Positions 60,401 through 64,000 of a DNA stretch of 64,000 bases are shown here, in pieces. The translations under genes were made by a program, and so were the position numbers. The stretch covers positions 25,053,501 through 25,117,500 of the forward strand of contig NC_081823.1 in assembly GCF_030704535.1 (NCBI RefSeq), written 5' to 3'. The notes below the pieces were generated by a model. It had not been told where the DNA came from. It searched no databases and saw only the letters and a program-made list of their open reading frames with translations. Source of the DNA: Vitis vinifera. Lineage: Eukaryota; Streptophyta; Magnoliopsida; Vitales; Vitaceae. Every line of letters begins with the position of its first letter. Within the stretch, counting starts at the first letter, position 1.

Positions 60401-63255
60401 CTATATTTTGTTGTGGCAGAATTTGAGACCAATGAGGCATGTGAACAAGCATATTTTAAGGTACTGGAACTATATTTTGTTCCCTATTCTCTGTCTGCCT
60501 GTCTTGCTACTCTTATATGATTACTTTATGTATATAATCCTCAGGCAAGTTTATTTTTCTTCTTCCTGCAATTTAAACTAACTTGGGTCACTCACACATG
60601 CACACACACAAGTTTATTTTTCTTAGTTTATTTTTCTTCTTGCAGTTCAACTAACTTGGGTATCCACAAACATATATCATCTTTTTACTGGATTTCTTTT
60701 CTTTATTTTTATTTTTTTATATAAGCATGGAATTGAAATTCACACACTAATCATCCTTTTACTGAATTTTTTTCTCTATTTTTATTTTTTCATATAAGCA
60801 TGGAATTGAACTTAGAACCTCCTCATTTCCCATCCCAATTCCTTATTGCCTGAGCCAAGCCTTAGAGGCACTTTGTACTGGGATCCTTCTTGTCACTGCA
60901 GTGTTCTACTCTTCTCATGCAGCTGAAACTTGAAGAGTAGGACTTTGGATGTTAGTTTTTAGGTTAAGATTATAGCCTAGGTTAGGATGATGTAGATTTT
61001 TTTTTTTTAATAGGCAAAAAGTGGATAGATATTAACAGTGCCTAAAAAAGGGCACACCAAAGGATGGTATAGATACAGGAACTATTTGCTTGAAAATGGG
61101 GTATAAGTGAGTAAATGGGTCTGTTTATGGACATGGGACATGGATGGATTAACTGATGCCAAAGAAGAGAATGTGCTGCTGGCCCTCACTTTGGAAGCCA
61201 CTTTGTAATATAGAAATAGATAATCAACAAAATATGCTACTTCCTTAAAGATTATGCACAAATTAGATCATCACCATCCATACCAAAAAAAGTCATTTTA
61301 GTAGGAAACCAAGGACCTAAACAAATGAACCTCAGTCGCAATTCTATCTTCAACTGTGCCTCATTGCTTGCCCAGGAATAGGCAATATGTGCCGTACTTC
61401 TTGCTGAAGCCTTATGTAATCACTTCAGGTTGGCTTGATGTGTCCTATAAATATGATTTTTAATAGAATGATCAATTAATTGGATCCTGCAAGAATAACA
61501 AGTATTTAAAGGCTTAATTTAGCTCTTACAAGTAATGGTAAATTGCCCTTCTCTTTGACTTGCATTTGCCAGAATTCAAAAGTCGTTTCTATTTTTGTCA
61601 TATTCCAAATGAGTTACTTCTTCTATCATGCATCATCTATGGGCTTTTACTCATGCAACAAATTTGAAAATGAATTTTCTTCATTGGTTTTGAGACCTGG
61701 TACAAATGGGTATAGGTGGCATTTGTAGGGACATGCGTCTCTAAACTTTTCCTGTCTCTGAGTAAATTATTGTGGTGAAAATTTATCTACATTTTCACCA
61801 AAATATCCATTTCACAATTTTTTATTAATGAAAAAACAATTCTCTTTATCGGGTGTTGTGGGGTCAGTAGTGATTCTAACTTCTCGCACTGCATCAACCT
61901 TACAGACAAAGGATAATAAAACACATTCAAAATCCTTAGCCAGCCTAGCTTTCCTCCAAAAATACTACACTAGAGCCTTGAAATCTTCTTTCATGATTGC
62001 TTATCAAGAAGTTTCATTTACAATTATGAAATTTTGTTTGTTAATACCAAATGAAAAACTTCCCATCAGATCTTTATCCCCAACAGATGAATGTTTGGCT
62101 GAATTGACAAGCTTGCTTGCTCCTGCTTAGTGCATCATGTTCAAGTGCCAGAGTTCCTATGGAAGTACTTCTGTACTTGCCTGGAATCATAAGATTTGGC
62201 ATTTCATCAGTGAAAACTTGAATGACTAGTCATATAAAAAGATATTGCTTTTGTTTCCGTATCAAAATCCTAGGCCATTCTTCTGCACTCTAGAAATTAG
62301 AAATGTATCATCAGTGTGGACAGGCCACATGTATTCTTGAATTGTTATTATTTTTTCCTTAAATTCAAATTTTTATGCTTAACTGTATTCCATTTTTTAT
62401 AACCTGTGTATTTAAGATCTAATTACACCGTTCTCAACTAGACAACTTCCTTGTTATGATTCAAATTTTTATGCTTAACTGCATTCCATTTTTTATAATG
62501 TGTATTTCAGATCTAATTACACTGTTCTCAACTAAACAACTTCTTTGTCATGAAGCATGTAAAAAATCCATTGAATGTTTTTGTTTGGCTGTGGCAACAC
62601 TTAACTTGCTTAACGTAAGTTACCTAATTTTTCAAGTCAGATGGATAATGCGTTAATTGATGACCGGAGAATACATGTGGATTTCAGTCAAAGTGTTTCA
62701 AAACTGTGGTCCCAATACAGGCGCAGAGATCACCAAACGGGCAAAGGTAAAAGACCACTGCTGCTCTGCAGAGGGCATAGTAATATGGCTGTTGGTTGCA
62801 ACATCATAACAACTTGTACTTAGTATTGTTTTATTTTGTTTGTTTCCATTCATTTTCATATATGGCCATGCTGTAATTTTCTTGACGACATGCTGCAATA
62901 GTTATCACCTCTTTTGGCCAAAATGCTCATGATGTTGGGTTTCTGTTCCTATATAAAGATTCCTGTTGTTTGCTACATGCCTCAGAATTGATCTTTGCTA
63001 AAATTTAGATAAAAGTTCCAAGATAACTTCTCATATTGTAACTTTTTTCCATGCTCTTAGTGATTCTGTTAATATTCAATTTCTTATTGGCTGTAGGAAC
63101 AGGTTGCTTCAAATGTGGTGCAGTCGACCACATTGCCAAGGATTGTACTGGGAGCCCCACCAAGCAACAACAACCTCCAAAATACATCTTAAAAGACAAC
63201 AACACTCAGCATGGTGGAGATAATAACTCTAGGTTAGTAACCTTGCATGCAGCCA

Positions 63256-63292
<37 letters not shown>

Positions 63293-64000
63293 GTAAAATG
63301 TCTGTTGTAGGTATGAAATGGTTTTTGATGAAGACACCTCAGAAAGTCCAAAACGAGAAAAGAGACGCCAGGACCATGGACCTGAAGATCAAATTGAGAA
63401 AGAAAAACTGAACAGGCGAGGTTCAGAAGACTGGAAACGTAGGGACCATGACAAGAAAGACTCTGATGATAGGCATAGGCAGAGTGACAAGGGCCAAGAA
63501 AGTAGAGCAAGTCGCTTGAGTGGGAGCAGAAGAGACCCATATCATCATGAAGAGAGAATTGACAGAGAAAAACATAGAGAGAGGCAAGACGAAGGAAAAA
63601 GAGAGAGAGATGAGCGGGACTATAGAAAGAGAAATGCAGATAGTGATAGCCATAGAGAGAGGAGGGACGGGAGAGACGAACGGCACCACAGAAAGAGAAA
63701 TGCAGATGGTGATAGGCATGTAGATAGAAGGGATGTTGGGGATTATAGAAAGAGAGATACAGATGATGATGACCATGGAGATGGAAGGGATGGCAGAGAT
63801 TACAGAAAGAGAAGCGCTGACAATGATGGGCGTGGGGATAGGAGGGATGACAGAGATCACAGAAAGACAAAAGCTGATGAAGACAGAAGGGACAAGAGGG
63901 ACATGAGGGACGAGCCAAGCTACAGAAAGAGAAGTGCTGATGGTGATGGCAATGGAGGAAGGAGGGAAGAGCGAGGTCATAAAAGGCATAGCACGGAAAG
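51458..64000 (+). CDS. CYP59: CYP59-type multidomain cyclophilin (PPIase-RRM-zinc knuckle), 3' end off window
   Basis: A nuclear cyclophilin; in Arabidopsis the family binds SR splicing proteins and the RNA polymerase II tail. Fourteen exons are visible: 51458-51555, 52836-52940, 53250-53367, 53512-53562, 54864-54955, 55056-55155, 59141-59263, 59373-59450, 59635-59681, 59771-59826, 60420-60460, 62641-62746, 63097-63232 and 63311-end, all in phase (613 codons so far). PPIase: [45 protein letters not shown]. The cyclophilin catalytic Arg is Met here and Trp121 is Tyr; His126 is kept, as in this subfamily. [18 protein letters not shown] (about 245-330) with YAFIEFE. Zinc knuckle [14 protein letters not shown] (342-355). 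The tail is rich in Arg, Asp, Lys and Glu, with six repeats. Intron 6 carries a LINE. Confidence 0.93.
51822..51845 (+). repeat. TGTTTGGTTGCTGAGAA motif in intron 1 of the CYP59-like gene
   Basis: Same word, in the sense orientation, as the copies in intron 1 of the NAIP-like gene. An opposite-facing relative (TTTTCTCAGCTGCCAAAC) lies at about 52001-52019. Confidence 0.6.
54335..54455 (+). repeat. Degenerate trinucleotide tract (ATT/ACT/ATC)n
   Basis: About 120 bp of three-base units, mostly AT[TC] and A[CT]T, in intron 4 of the CYP59-like gene. Confidence 0.85.
55600..58382 (+). mobile_element. Decayed L1-type LINE in intron 6 of the CYP59-like gene
   Basis: Endonuclease start [15 protein letters not shown] at 56056. 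Only its first part and GGVLIIW remain before the frame joins the RT ([20 protein letters not shown]), so most of the endonuclease and early RT is deleted. The RT has [15 protein letters not shown], and its catalytic box reads FTDAT in place of FADD (56578-56592). The C-terminal zinc-binding and tail region ([13 protein letters not shown]) lies at 57990-58040. An A-rich end is at about 58372-58382. A block at about 57430-57740 looks foreign to the LINE. The left end is approximate. Confidence 0.8.
59847..59885 (+). repeat. C-rich tract in intron 10
   Basis: Repeated CCCCCC runs split by AA, A and G, close to the 5' splice site of intron 10. Confidence 0.8.
60461..62640 (+). other. Intron 11 of the CYP59-like gene
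   Basis: 2.2 kb without coding evidence. There is a short duplication around 60545-60660 and 60700-60810 (CAAGTTTATTTTTCTT, ATATAAGCATGGAATTGAA). A second duplication is near 62365-62460 and 62460-62530 (TTCAAATTTTTATGCTTAACTG). A T-run followed by AATAGGCAAAAAG at 60999-61022 resembles a LINE tail on the - strand. Confidence 0.6.
63260..63289 (+). repeat. (CT)n microsatellite before the last visible 3' splice sites
   Basis: About 14 CT units in intron 13, ending just before TTACAG (63293); the frame-preserving acceptor TTGTAG lies 17 bases further on (63310). Confidence 0.9.
63621..63990 (+). repeat. Coding tandem repeat of 57-66 bp in the CYP59 tail
   Basis: Six diverged copies of a unit centred on [DHS][YH]RKRxADxD start near 63621, 63687, 63744, 63801, 63858 and 63921. 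All spacings are multiples of three, so the frame is kept. Confidence 0.8.

Noticed and set aside
63229..63989. Two long open frames on the - strand opposite the CYP59 tail (229 and 188 aa)
   Set aside because: They are shadows of Arg/Asp-rich repetitive coding sequence on the + strand, which is supported by splice phase and domains.

Overview
The window looks like nuclear DNA of a dicot plant, most likely grapevine (Vitis). I infer this from the AT-rich intergenic DNA, the long repeat-filled introns, the RPS5-type CC-NB-ARC-LRR (CNL) genes and the retroelement families; no species marker was checked. There are four host loci. Two are tandem CNL resistance-gene homologues on the + strand: one apparently intact (from 4875) and one split by a 2-base frameshift (28270-31055). 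The third is a nine-exon gene on the - strand (34142-41830) encoding an At4g15545/NAIP-family coiled-coil protein. The fourth is a + strand gene that runs off the right end (51458-64000) and encodes a CYP59-type nuclear cyclophilin with PPIase, RRM, zinc knuckle and a charged tail.

Layout. 1-4500 holds part of a probable LTR, AT-rich DNA and a non-autonomous element. 4503-4640 is a relic of CNL leucine-rich-repeat sequence just upstream of the intact CNL. 8.4-11.3 kb holds MITE-like repeats. 11305-19206 is a decayed Ty1/Copia element with a 5-bp target duplication. It is interrupted in its integrase region by a 3.2-kb CACTA element with a 3-bp duplication, and that element itself carries a decayed Ulp1-like (C48) protease gene with recognisable exons. 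19.5-21.0 kb is a second, heavily deleted Copia. 23106-28165 is a young, structurally complete Copia (160-bp LTRs differing at three sites, 5-bp target duplication) whose single gag-pol frame carries three stop codons and has lost the protease active site. It sits 104 bp upstream of the second CNL's start codon. Its leader carries dense TGACG/CGTCA and W-box (TTGAC[CT]) arrays.

31-34 kb and 42-51 kb are intergenic, with Tourist-like MITEs, a 1.27-kb solo LTR, a MITE-like repeat family and a relic Mutator-type transposase domain. Both long-intron host genes contain LINE fragments. Exon boundaries for the host genes were read by eye from splice signals, reading-frame continuity and family similarity, with no transcript data.

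How the genes relate. The two CNLs form a resistance-gene cluster in which duplication, decay and retroelement insertion are all visible. The NAIP-like and CYP59-like genes are single-copy housekeeping-type genes, expected to act in endomembrane organisation and in coupling transcription to splicing. Nothing seen links them functionally to the CNL cluster.
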